From contig NZ_CP035282.1 of the NCBI RefSeq assembly GCF_004103715.1, positions 2,656,673 to 2,720,672 on the forward strand: a stretch of 64,000 nt of DNA, given 5' to 3'. The position numbers were made by a program, and so were the translations under genes. The stretch is from Acidilutibacter cellobiosedens (GTDB lineage Bacteria > Bacillota > Clostridia > Tissierellales > Acidilutibacteraceae). Below are positions 47,593-55,873 of this stretch, one piece after another. A model generated the notes under the pieces. It made no database searches, was not told the origin of the DNA, and saw nothing but the letters and a program-made list of their open reading frames with translations. How positions within the stretch are numbered: position 1 is the first letter of the stretch; each line of letters begins with the position of its first letter.

Positions 47593-48900
47593 ATGGTTAA
47601 AGATGAGAATATTACTGTTGGTCAAAATTTAAAAAGAATCAGAAAAGAATTGGAATTAAAGCAATATTCAATAACTGGCGGAAAGATTACAAGAAATCTA
47701 ATAAGCCTCATAGAAAATGATAAAACCCCATTATATGAAGATAATGCAAAGATAATTGCAGAAAATATGAATAGCAATGCAATGGAAAAAAATATGAATA
47801 TATATATCGAGCCGGAGGATATATTAGATCCAAAGCGATATGATGCTAAAAAAGATGCAGATGTATATATCGAAGGATTGAGGAAACGTTTGGAGGAAAA
47901 CCATCTTGAAATCAGACCTGAAGAACTGCAAAAAGTAGAACTGTTCTTAAATAATTGGAATCTAAGCGATAAGAAGATAATAATATATGAACTCTGGGCA
48001 GATATGTATTATAAGGCTCGCGATTTTGAAAATGAGCATATGTATTTGACAAAGGCTTGGGAATACTCCTTCATGTACCCGAAGAGAAAAGGAAACTACA
48101 GAATAATATCAAATCTAATATCCAATTGTATCAACAGCGGAAAATATGAAGAAGCAATCAGACTCGGAAATCTCGGGCTTTTAAGCCAAAAAAATTTGAC
48201 GGACAATGATAAAAAGGTATTCCATTACAATAATGCCCTTGCCTACAGCTATTTAAATAAATTTGATGACGGATTAAGAGAATTAGCAATTGCAAAAAAA
48301 TATAATTTGAATGCAAACGACAAATTGGAACGAAAGATATTGGTTTCGGAAGGATTTTGTTATGTAAAAAAAGGAGAATATGGCAAGGCTTTAAATGCTT
48401 ATAATCTTGCATTGAGAATGTTAAACACTAACAAAAATTATGATGAATTATGCTTAATCTACACAAATATGATGGAGGTTTTCGTAAAAAGTAAAGACAG
48501 CAAAAAAATTTCCGAATATTTAAATCTTGTTATTAATTTATTGCATGATTTAGAAGATAACTCTTCTTATATAATAAAAATTTATTTAGAAATAGCTAAT
48601 GCATATCTTTTCTTAAAAAAATACAATTCCTCGGAAGAATATTTATTAAAGGCTCTTAAAGTAACACGAATTAACGATGAGAAAGATTTGCATTCAAAGA
48701 TTCTATTAAAATTATTTAATTTATATATTGAGAAAAATGAGATCAAAAAAATTGATGATCTTATGGAAGAATTTGTTCAGGAAGTTTCAAACATTCAAAA
48801 AGACGACAGGTTTGTTTTATTACTAAACTTGATTTTATATAACAAGGAAGAAAAAAATAAGGATTTTGTTCAAAAAATACTTAATAAAGGAGGAAAATAA
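47593..48900 (+). CDS. HTH-TPR regulator (RRNPP/NprR-like), module 2
   Basis: This 435-aa paralogue of 45639-46964 has a nearly identical helix-turn-helix (VGQNLKRIRKELELKQY, then RNLISLIENDKTPLYEDNA) and a diverged TPR part (SGKYEEAIRLGNLGL, YYNNALAYSYL-like, KGEYGKALNAYNLALRML). Conserved DNA-reading residues with a divergent ligand domain suggest both regulators see the same DNA site but different peptides. The gene ends in AATAAAGGAGGAAAATAA, so its final NKGGK codons supply the ribosome site of the next small gene. Its function is inferred from architecture. Confidence 0.75.
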   Translation: MVKDENITVGQNLKRIRKELELKQYSITGGKITRNLISLIENDKTPLYEDNAKIIAENMNSNAMEKNMNIYIEPEDILDPKRYDAKKDADVYIEGLRKRLEENHLEIRPEELQKVELFLNNWNLSDKKIIIYELWADMYYKARDFENEHMYLTKAWEYSFMYPKRKGNYRIISNLISNCINSGKYEEAIRLGNLGLLSQKNLTDNDKKVFHYNNALAYSYLNKFDDGLRELAIAKKYNLNANDKLERKILVSEGFCYVKKGEYGKALNAYNLALRMLNTNKNYDELCLIYTNMMEVFVKSKDSKKISEYLNLVINLLHDLEDNSSYIIKIYLEIANAYLFLKKYNSSEEYLLKALKVTRINDEKDLHSKILLKLFNLYIEKNEIKKIDDLMEEFVQEVSNIQKDDRFVLLLNLILYNKEEKNKDFVQKILNKGGK

Positions 48901-48902
48901 AA

Positions 48903-49067
48903 ATGAAAAAATGCAGGAAATTATTTGCAGTATTATTCTTATCACTTATACTATCAATAGGCTTAAACATAGTAAGTCCTTCAACAATACTTCCAGATCC
49001 GGAAAGAATAAACAGTATAATTATAGTAAATCCCTTAGGAATACTCCCGGATCCGGAAAGAATTTAA
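48903..49067 (+). CDS. Secreted repeat-peptide precursor with two ILPDPERI units (candidate pheromone), module 2
   Basis: This 54-aa gene lies 2 nt after the regulator stop and begins at ATG 48903 behind AAAGGAGG. The product starts MKKCRKLFAVLFLSLILSIG (signal sequence), then has STILPDPERINS, a linker IIIVNPLG, and a second ILPDPERI that is the exact C-terminus. PDPxR is shared with the GPDPIRAE units of module 1. A second copy ending at the C-terminus would need only one cleavage. It is too small for many gene callers, but the context is strong. Confidence 0.7.
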   Translation: MKKCRKLFAVLFLSLILSIGLNIVSPSTILPDPERINSIIIVNPLGILPDPERI

Positions 49068-49130
49068 ATTTCAAAACTCATTGTGCTTAACCCCCATTTA
49101 AATTTTTTTACTATTTAACTAAATCTAAAG

Positions 49131-49172
49131 ATCAAAGTACCTGTCCCCCTTTTTGAGGACAGGTACTTTGAT
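49131..49172. terminator. REP-like palindrome acting as terminator between convergent genes
   Basis: ATCAAAGTACCTGTCC and GGACAGGTACTTTGAT form a perfect 16-bp stem around CCCTTTTTGA. It lies between module 2 (plus) and the flavodiiron gene (minus), where a bidirectional terminator is needed. The CAAAGTACCTGTCCCC form resembles REP sequences mobilised by RAYT transposases, none of which is in the window. Confidence 0.65.
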
Positions 49173-49181
49173 TTTCACCCA

Positions 49182-50384
49182 CTATTTCATCGAATTGCAG
49201 ATGGACTCTGCCAATTTATCGAATTCCCCTTCCTGCTCTTTTTTCATAGATGATTTAATTTCAAGGGGCGTACCGACAATTTCCATGTTCTTCATTCCTT
49301 CAAGGAGTTCCTCCATTATTTTTACAGCTCTGTTAGCCCATGTACCATTGCCGATTAACGAAACTTTTCTCTTTTGAAAATTCAATCTCGCCATTTCACG
49401 GATAAGAAATTCCATTCCATAATATAATCCCATATTATAAGTGGGAGAACCAAAAACAATGTTGCTGTATTTCCATGCATCCGCAATAATGTAGGAAGGA
49501 TGAGTTTTGGAAACATCATATATTCTCATATCTTTAACTCCCCTTTCCGACAATTTATTGGCAATAATACTTACGGCATTTTCCGTGTGCCCGTACATAG
49601 ATGCATAAACTAATATAACTCCCTGTTTTTCCGGTTCGTAGTTACTCCATTTATTGTATTTATCTAAAATATAATTTAGATTTTTCCTCCATATGGGTCC
49701 GTGAAGAGAGCAAATCATGTTTATATCGGTATCGGAAAGTTTTTTTAATATATTCTGTACTTGAGGCCCATATTTTCCTACAATATTTGTATAATATCGC
49801 CTTGCTTCCGAAAGATAAACAGGCTTAAAATCAATCTCATCACTAAATATGTTGCCGTTTAAAGCTCCAAATGTACCAAAGGCATCGGCGGAAAATAAAA
49901 TTTTCTTCTTTGTTTCATAGGTAAACATAACTTCAGGCCAATGAACCATAGGCGCAAAATAAAACTTCAAAGTATGTTCTCCCAAACATATTTCGTCCTG
50001 TTCCTTTACTTCATAATAATCATTTTTTTTATCAAAATTAAAGAGCTGTTCTATAAATTGAAAAGTTTTTGAATTACCGACAATCTTTACCTTTGGATAT
50101 CGGAATACAATATCTTGAATATTGGCACAATGATCCGGCTCCATATGATTAATAACCAGATAATCCAATGTCCTTCCATTTAACACATGTTCAACATTTT
50201 CCAAATACAAACTGCTGATAGAAGAATCTGCAGTATCTAAAAGAGCTGTTTTTTTATCCAAAATTAAATAGGAATTATAAGAAATACCGTTAGGCAATGG
50301 AAACATATTCTCAAAACGCTCCAATCTCCTATCGCTGCCTCCTACCCAAAAAATTTGAGGACTAACTTCCTGAACACAATACAT
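49182..50384 (-). CDS. Flavodiiron protein (FprA-type)
   Basis: This protein of about 400 aa has a metallo-beta-lactamase-like diiron domain (NHMEPDHC with the HxExD ligands, HWPEVMFTYE, SLHGPIWR) and a C-terminal flavodoxin domain (VYASMYGHTENA, GSPTYNMGLYYGMEFL). Members reduce O2 or NO to protect anaerobes. ATG 50384 (MYCVQEVSPQIFWVGG) is chosen because AGGAGTATT precedes it; the frame opens slightly earlier. Downstream of it on the other strand is the peptide-signalling locus. Confidence 0.92.
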   Translation of the reverse strand: MYCVQEVSPQIFWVGGSDRRLERFENMFPLPNGISYNSYLILDKKTALLDTADSSISSLYLENVEHVLNGRTLDYLVINHMEPDHCANIQDIVFRYPKVKIVGNSKTFQFIEQLFNFDKKNDYYEVKEQDEICLGEHTLKFYFAPMVHWPEVMFTYETKKKILFSADAFGTFGALNGNIFSDEIDFKPVYLSEARRYYTNIVGKYGPQVQNILKKLSDTDINMICSLHGPIWRKNLNYILDKYNKWSNYEPEKQGVILVYASMYGHTENAVSIIANKLSERGVKDMRIYDVSKTHPSYIIADAWKYSNIVFGSPTYNMGLYYGMEFLIREMARLNFQKRKVSLIGNGTWANRAVKIMEELLEGMKNMEIVGTPLEIKSSMKKEQEGEFDKLAESICNSMK

Positions 50385-50456
50385 AATACTCCTGACCTCC
50401 CACATAAAATTATTTCTATTATTATTTGAATTTCCTTTTCATATATTCTTCAATAT

Positions 50457-50963
50457 TTATTTTAACATATTAATAACGGATTTCATAAACAGCACCAAAT
50501 CCTTGGGAGTTCTGGAAGTAATTAAATTTCCGTCTACTACAACTTCCTTATCCACGAATATTGCTCCCGCATTTGTCAAGTCATCCTTTATGGATATAAA
50601 TGAGGTAACCTTTTTTCCCTTTAATTTACAGCAGGAAGCCAGCATCCACGGACCATGACATATAGCTCCTATGAGTTTTCCTTCTCTGTCCATTTCCTTT
50701 ACAAATTCTACAGTTTCCTTACATCTCCTCATGTAATCCGGAGAATATCCACCAGGAATTATTACGCCGTCATAATCTTTGCTGCTTACTTCTCTCGAAG
50801 CATGAGTACTTTTCACGGGATATCCGTTTTTCCCTTTATAAACTTTATCTTTTTCCGTTCCTACCACATCAACTTGATATCCCTCCTCCAAAAGACGATA
50901 ATAAGGATACATAAGCTCCATATCTTCAAATTGTTGTTCTGCGAGAACAGCTATTCTTTTCAT
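50457..50963 (-). CDS. DJ-1/PfpI family protein
   Basis: This protein of about 168 aa has the PfpI fold: IAVLAEQQFEDMELMYPYYRL, DGVIIPGGYSPDYMR, the nucleophile Cys in GAICHGPWMLAS and TSFISIKDDLTNAGA. Members are deglycases, proteases or chaperones in stress defence. ATG 50963 has AGGAGG; an earlier in-frame start lacks a site. It is cotranscribed with, or next to, the flavodiiron gene, which suits an oxidative-stress role. Confidence 0.85.
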   Translation of the reverse strand: MKRIAVLAEQQFEDMELMYPYYRLLEEGYQVDVVGTEKDKVYKGKNGYPVKSTHASREVSSKDYDGVIIPGGYSPDYMRRCKETVEFVKEMDREGKLIGAICHGPWMLASCCKLKGKKVTSFISIKDDLTNAGAIFVDKEVVVDGNLITSRTPKDLVLFMKSVINMLK

Positions 50964-51076
50964 ATTATAAAACCTCCTTAATCTCATTGATTTCACTTAT
51001 CTCTTTAATATCAATCTTACCCTAACTTTTATGCTTGAAACATTAAGCTCCTAATCTTAAGATTAAGAGCTTTTTA

Positions 51077-52024
51077 TCAGCCTTGATTCTTCTCATAAGG
51101 AACACCGTCTGCAGCAGGCCCTGAAGATTTCCCTACAAAACCCATCAGGACTATTATTGTTAATACATATGGTATCATTGCAAGAAGTTGAGACGATATT
51201 TGAAGTTTTGTTCCTCCTAAGTACACAACCAATCCTTGCGCCATTCCAAACAAAAGACAAGCCCACATTGAACCTTGAGGTTTCCACTTTCCGAAGATCA
51301 TAGCTGCCAATGCTATAAATCCCTGTCCCGAAATAAGTGTAGCTCTAAAATTTGAAACCACCGCTATACTCATTGCAGCTCCTCCAAATCCCGCAAATAT
51401 TCCGGATAAAATAACCGAGATATATCTTATTTTAAAAACATCAACTCCCAAAGTATCTGCCGCTCTCGGATGTTCTCCGACAGCTCTTATTCTCAGCCCC
51501 AGCCTTGTTTTATATAAAATAAACCAAAGAACAAATACCAGGATAAAGGCCATGTATACCGTTGCATACTGATTGAACACCAAGTCCATAAAGCTTCCCG
51601 GAGAAAATATTCCATTTAAAGGCCTGGGCATCTTATCTTCCAATTTTATGGTTAGAGTCATTGTCGCCCCGTTAAAAAATATTCTGCTTAAGAAAAGAGC
51701 AAGTCCGGGACCTAAAAAATTAATGGCAGTTCCCGATATAATCTGATCGGCGCCAAAAGTGACACTTGCTATGGCATGAAGAAGAGCAAGAACTCCCGCC
51801 GATAATCCTGCCGCAATAAATGCTAACCATGGACTATGGGAATAATAGCATACTGTTGCTCCTATGAATGCTCCCATGGTCATCATACCTTCAAGGCCTA
51901 TATTAACTACTCCCGAATTTTCAGATATTACTCCTCCTAAAGCCGTATACATAAGAGGTGCGGCATACATTAAAGTGATCCCGATTATAAGTCCCAAATC
52001 ATTTATCAGATTCAACTTTTTCAC
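51077..52024 (-). CDS. Nucleoside-type ABC transporter permease (NupQ-like)
   Basis: This permease of about 315 aa belongs to the BPD_transp_2 branch (PLMYTALGGVISENSGVVNIGLEGMM, VGEHPRAADTLGVDVFKIRY, GLVVYLGGTKLQ). It overlaps the previous permease gene. The start is either GTG 52024 or TTG 52015; GAGAGGTGA precedes the latter. It completes a BmpA-type nucleoside importer with the three upstream genes. Confidence 0.88.
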   Translation of the reverse strand: MKKLNLINDLGLIIGITLMYAAPLMYTALGGVISENSGVVNIGLEGMMTMGAFIGATVCYYSHSPWLAFIAAGLSAGVLALLHAIASVTFGADQIISGTAINFLGPGLALFLSRIFFNGATMTLTIKLEDKMPRPLNGIFSPGSFMDLVFNQYATVYMAFILVFVLWFILYKTRLGLRIRAVGEHPRAADTLGVDVFKIRYISVILSGIFAGFGGAAMSIAVVSNFRATLISGQGFIALAAMIFGKWKPQGSMWACLLFGMAQGLVVYLGGTKLQISSQLLAMIPYVLTIIVLMGFVGKSSGPAADGVPYEKNQG

Positions 52025-53123
52025 CTCTCTTCACAATCTTAAAATTTCCTTTTCTATCAACTATCATCTGAACAAATTTAGGCATAGCTATAAAAAATAC
52101 TATAGTACCTATCATTATATTTATTACTTCGGAAGGTGCTCCCATTATAGGCTGCAGCTTATGGCCTCCATAAGTTAATCCTCCGAATAAGAGCCCTGCA
52201 AATATGCAACCTATGGGATTATTCCCTGCAATAAGAGAAACCGCCATACCGTTAAATCCATTGCCTTCCATTGCGGCGAGAACAGATATTTCATTGGAAA
52301 CTCCAAGTACATGAAGAGCTCCTGCCGCTCCTGAAATTGCCCCTGATATCATCATAGCCACTACTATATTTCTTTTAACATTTATTCCTCCATATTCTGA
52401 TGCATCCTTGTTGAATCCGACTGCTCTCAGTTGATATCCCAATGTGGTGTTATTTAATATATAATTTATAAGAAAAGCCAATAATATGGCAACTATAAAT
52501 CCTATGTTTATAGGAGGATCAATAAATCCACCGATCAACGGGTGATTTGATATCCAAGTTCTTCCGGCCTCTGTAAGTTTCCAATTAGTGAGTATACTGC
52601 TTTGAGCACTTTCAAGAATTTTATATGATGCCTCGCTGTTAGGCCTTTTAAATTTATCCCAAAATATAACATAATTATTTAAATAAAGAGCTATCCAATT
52701 CAGCATTATAGATGTAATTACTTCATTAATCCCAAATTTTGATTTTATGGCTCCTGCAATTCCTCCCCAAATTGCCGCTGCAATACAAGCTGCAGAAAAT
52801 GCAACTATTACATGTACAATAGGAGGGAGGTGCCAAAAATAACCTACTAATGTGGCTGCCATTGCTCCGATTATAAACTGTCCTTCCGCACCTATATTGA
52901 ATAATCCCGTTCTAAAGGCAAATGCTACAGAAATACCCGTAATGATAACAGATGTAGATCTTATTATTGTCCAGGAAATATATTTTGAACTGCCAAAGAC
53001 TCCGGTGATCATTATCCAATATGCTTCAAAGGGATTAAATCCGCTTACTCCAAGTATAATTGCTCCTACTATCAAACCAATTAAAATTGAAATAGCAGTA
53101 TATTTAAATCTGTTTTTTTTCAT
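51999..53123 (-). CDS. Nucleoside-type ABC transporter permease (NupP-like)
   Basis: This membrane protein of about 374 aa begins MKKNRFKYTAISILIGLIVG at 53123 behind AGGAGGTTCAGAAG. The in-frame extension to 53180 lies inside the ATPase gene and is rejected. The family pattern is seen in FRTGLFNIGAEGQFIIGA, YQLRAVGFNKDASEYGGINVKR and GNGFNGMAVSLIAGNNPIG. It is paired with 51077-52024 in a heterodimeric permease. Confidence 0.88.
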   Translation of the reverse strand: MKKNRFKYTAISILIGLIVGAIILGVSGFNPFEAYWIMITGVFGSSKYISWTIIRSTSVIITGISVAFAFRTGLFNIGAEGQFIIGAMAATLVGYFWHLPPIVHVIVAFSAACIAAAIWGGIAGAIKSKFGINEVITSIMLNWIALYLNNYVIFWDKFKRPNSEASYKILESAQSSILTNWKLTEAGRTWISNHPLIGGFIDPPINIGFIVAILLAFLINYILNNTTLGYQLRAVGFNKDASEYGGINVKRNIVVAMMISGAISGAAGALHVLGVSNEISVLAAMEGNGFNGMAVSLIAGNNPIGCIFAGLLFGGLTYGGHKLQPIMGAPSEVINIMIGTIVFFIAMPKFVQMIVDRKGNFKIVKRGEKVESDK

Positions 53124-54666
53124 CTTCTGAACCTCCTGCCATAAGGTATCCCAATTTTTTCTCATCAACTGTTTTGGCATCTAAAACATCAACTATTTTC
53201 CCATTAAATATTACTGCGATTCTATCGGAAAGATCTACTATCTCATCTAATTCAAAGGAAATAAGAAGAACTGCTTTACCATTATCCCTTTGTTCTACCA
53301 AGTACTTATGAACAAATTCTATAGCTCCTACATCAAGCCCTCTTGTAGGCTGAGCCGCTATAAGTACTTCCGGATCATTGGATATTTCTCTTCCGATTAT
53401 TACTTTCTGCTGGTTTCCTCCTGAAAGGGAGCCCGCCTTTGAAGTTTCATCTATAGGCCGTATATCAAATTTTCCTATAATTTCTTTCGCATATTTTTTT
53501 ACTTCTTCTCGATTAATTCTTCCTTTATAAGAAAACGGCTCTTTATCATACTTTTCAAGAATCATATTTTCCGATATATCAAAGTCTAATATTAAACCTC
53601 TTCTCTGCCTGTCCTCAGGAATGGCACACATTCCTCTTTCTATTATTTTTTTAGGTATGTAATTAGTTATATTTTCGTTTTTTAAATAAACTTTCCCTTT
53701 CTCAATTTTTCTTAATCCCATCAACCCTTCAATTAACTCGGCTTGTCCATTTCCGTCTACTCCCGCAATACCCAATATCTCTCCTTTATGAAGGGTAAGA
53801 GAAAGGTCATTTACCACACTTAAATTTCTATTGTCCTTGATTACAATGTTATTTATCTTAAGTATTTCTTCGCCTTTTTCTTTCTCTTTTTTATCAACTT
53901 TAAAACTTACTTCTCTCCCAACCATCATTTCCGCTAATTCCTCTTCAGACACATCTTCAACTTTTACCGTGCCAACCTTTTTCCCTCTCCTGATAATAGT
54001 ACAATAATCCGCTGCTTGTTTTATTTCTTTTAATTTATGAGTAATAATAATTATTGTTTTGCCCTGTTCGGTTAATTTCTTCATTATCTGAATAAGTTCA
54101 TCTATTTCCTGAGGAGTCAATACTGCTGTAGGCTCATCAAGTATTAAAATATCCGCACCTCTATAAAGAGCCTTTAATATCTCAACCCTTTGCTGCATAC
54201 CCACAGTTATATCTTCAATTTTTATTTCGGGCTCAACAAAAAGTCCGTATTTTTTAGACAGCTCTTCCACTTCTTTTTTAGCCTTATTCATATCCAAATA
54301 CCCTGAATCCTTAGAACCCATTTTTTTGGTCGTTTCCATGCCTAATATTATATTTTCCACTACAGTGAAGGTATTTATCAGCATAAAATGTTGATGAACC
54401 ATGCCTATTCCGTTTTTTATCGATACATTTGGATTTGTGACATTTACTTTTTTTCCATTTATAAATATTTCTCCTGATGTAGGCTGGTATAATCCATAAA
54501 GAATATTCATAAGCGTAGTCTTGCCTGCTCCGTTTTCTCCCAAAAGCGCATGAATTTCCCCTTTATGAACTGTTAAATCTATACCGTCGTTTGCAACAAA
54601 ATTGCCGAATTTTTTAGTTATCTTTTTCATTTCCAGGACTTTGGTTGAAAAATCAATCCTATTCAA
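53104..54666 (-). CDS. Nucleoside-type ABC transporter ATPase (NupO-like, two ATPase domains)
   Basis: This ATPase of about 520 aa has two ABC domains: the first with GENGAGKTT, QRVEIL and LILDEPTAVLTP, the second with GVDGNGQAE, SGGNQQKVIIGRE and AAQPTRGLDVGA, the variant motifs typical of sugar/nucleoside importers. The start is probably TTG 54666 (LNRIDFSTKVLEMKK), which has AGGAGGT; the longer frame to 54708 runs through a hairpin. It energises uptake with the two permeases. Confidence 0.88.
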   Translation of the reverse strand: MNRIDFSTKVLEMKKITKKFGNFVANDGIDLTVHKGEIHALLGENGAGKTTLMNILYGLYQPTSGEIFINGKKVNVTNPNVSIKNGIGMVHQHFMLINTFTVVENIILGMETTKKMGSKDSGYLDMNKAKKEVEELSKKYGLFVEPEIKIEDITVGMQQRVEILKALYRGADILILDEPTAVLTPQEIDELIQIMKKLTEQGKTIIIITHKLKEIKQAADYCTIIRRGKKVGTVKVEDVSEEELAEMMVGREVSFKVDKKEKEKGEEILKINNIVIKDNRNLSVVNDLSLTLHKGEILGIAGVDGNGQAELIEGLMGLRKIEKGKVYLKNENITNYIPKKIIERGMCAIPEDRQRRGLILDFDISENMILEKYDKEPFSYKGRINREEVKKYAKEIIGKFDIRPIDETSKAGSLSGGNQQKVIIGREISNDPEVLIAAQPTRGLDVGAIEFVHKYLVEQRDNGKAVLLISFELDEIVDLSDRIAVIFNGKIVDVLDAKTVDEKKLGYLMAGGSEDEKKQI

Positions 54667-54701
54667 TAAGGTTGACCTCCTATCTTTAATATCAAACAGC
54701 C

Positions 54702-54715
54702 CAGGCATTTGCCTG
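54702..54715 (-). other. Short hairpin between bmpA and the ATPase gene
   Basis: CAGGCATTTGCCTG is a perfect 5-bp stem with a tight 4-base loop, without a T run. It lies between the binding-protein and ATPase genes, where such hairpins often protect the upstream transcript and give excess binding protein. Confidence 0.5.
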
Positions 54716-54731
54716 AGCCGCCTATCAATTT

Positions 54732-55757
54732 TTATTGTAAGGTTTTTATAAACTCCTTGTAAGTATCTTCATTATACGGAACTACAATTTTCCCATCTAT
54801 TATATCTTTTTTCAATTGCTCAACTTCGTCAAGTATTTCCTTTGGAACGTGTTTATCCGAAGTCGGAGCAATATCTACGGCTCCTTCTTTCAACCCATAA
54901 ACTACGGTAGTCCCTCCTGGGAACTTACCTTCCTTTAAATCTTTAACTACATTATATACTCCGACATCAACTCTCTTCATAGCAGATGTAATAACATTAT
55001 CCGGAGCCTTGAAATTCTGGTCCTTGTCAACACCTATTGCATACTGGTCCTGTTCTTTGGCCGCTTCTATAACACCGTCTCCAACTCCTCCTGCCGCATG
55101 AAACACTATATCCGCTCCCTGCTGATACATTGATGTCGCTATGGCCTTCCCTTTTGCCGCATCAGTATAGGATTCCGCATATTGTCTCAAAACTTCCGCA
55201 TCCTTATTTGCATATTTAACTCCTGCCTGATAACCGTAATCAAAAGCCCATATTACATCTCCTTCCATACCGCCTACAAAACCGACTTTGTTCGTCTTTG
55301 TCATTTTTCCTGCTATGTACCCTACTAAGAATGACGGCTGTTCTTGTTTAAATACTATCCCAACTACATTATCGGGAGTACCGCCTGGAGTATCATCATA
55401 AGAAAAATCTACAATAGCATATTTTATCTCTGAATTCTTCTCAGCAGCCTCTTTAATAGCATCCGACAACTTATAACCGATACCGATTATCAGATTGTTT
55501 CCTGCATCTGTAGCTGCCTCAATATTAGGTTGAAAATCCGCATCTTGATGAGATTCCTGATAAGATACTTTCACACCCAATTCTTTTCCTGCTTTCTGTA
55601 AACCTTCCCACGCCGATTGGTTAAAAGATTCATCATTTACTCCGCCTACATCAGTAACCATGCTTACCTTTAAATCTGAATTTCCACCATCTTTAGAACA
55701 TCCTACAATACCTAAGACAAGTACCGAGATAATTAAAATCGATACAATTTTCCTCAT
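54732..55757 (-). CDS. BmpA/Med-type nucleoside-binding lipoprotein
   Basis: This 341-aa protein has a lipoprotein signal (LVLGIVGC, Cys20). The mature part has KVSMVTDVGGVNDESFNQSAWEG, ADIVFHAAGGVGDGVIEAA and VGVYNVVKDLKEGKFPGG, typical of BmpA/NupN binding proteins for purine nucleosides. It is the first gene of the importer operon, 116 nt past grdD, and may be read from its own promoter or from grd read-through. RBS AGAGGGGGAG before ATG 55757. Confidence 0.9.
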   Translation of the reverse strand: MRKIVSILIISVLVLGIVGCSKDGGNSDLKVSMVTDVGGVNDESFNQSAWEGLQKAGKELGVKVSYQESHQDADFQPNIEAATDAGNNLIIGIGYKLSDAIKEAAEKNSEIKYAIVDFSYDDTPGGTPDNVVGIVFKQEQPSFLVGYIAGKMTKTNKVGFVGGMEGDVIWAFDYGYQAGVKYANKDAEVLRQYAESYTDAAKGKAIATSMYQQGADIVFHAAGGVGDGVIEAAKEQDQYAIGVDKDQNFKAPDNVITSAMKRVDVGVYNVVKDLKEGKFPGGTTVVYGLKEGAVDIAPTSDKHVPKEILDEVEQLKKDIIDGKIVVPYNEDTYKEFIKTLQ

Positions 55758-55873
55758 CTTAACTCCCCCTCTAAATATATTAACTCATATTTCTATTCTA
55801 CATATCTTTTATAATTCCTGCTCTCTATCCATATATTTTAGCAAAAATGTTTTCAGAAGTTTCGGAAAAACAA

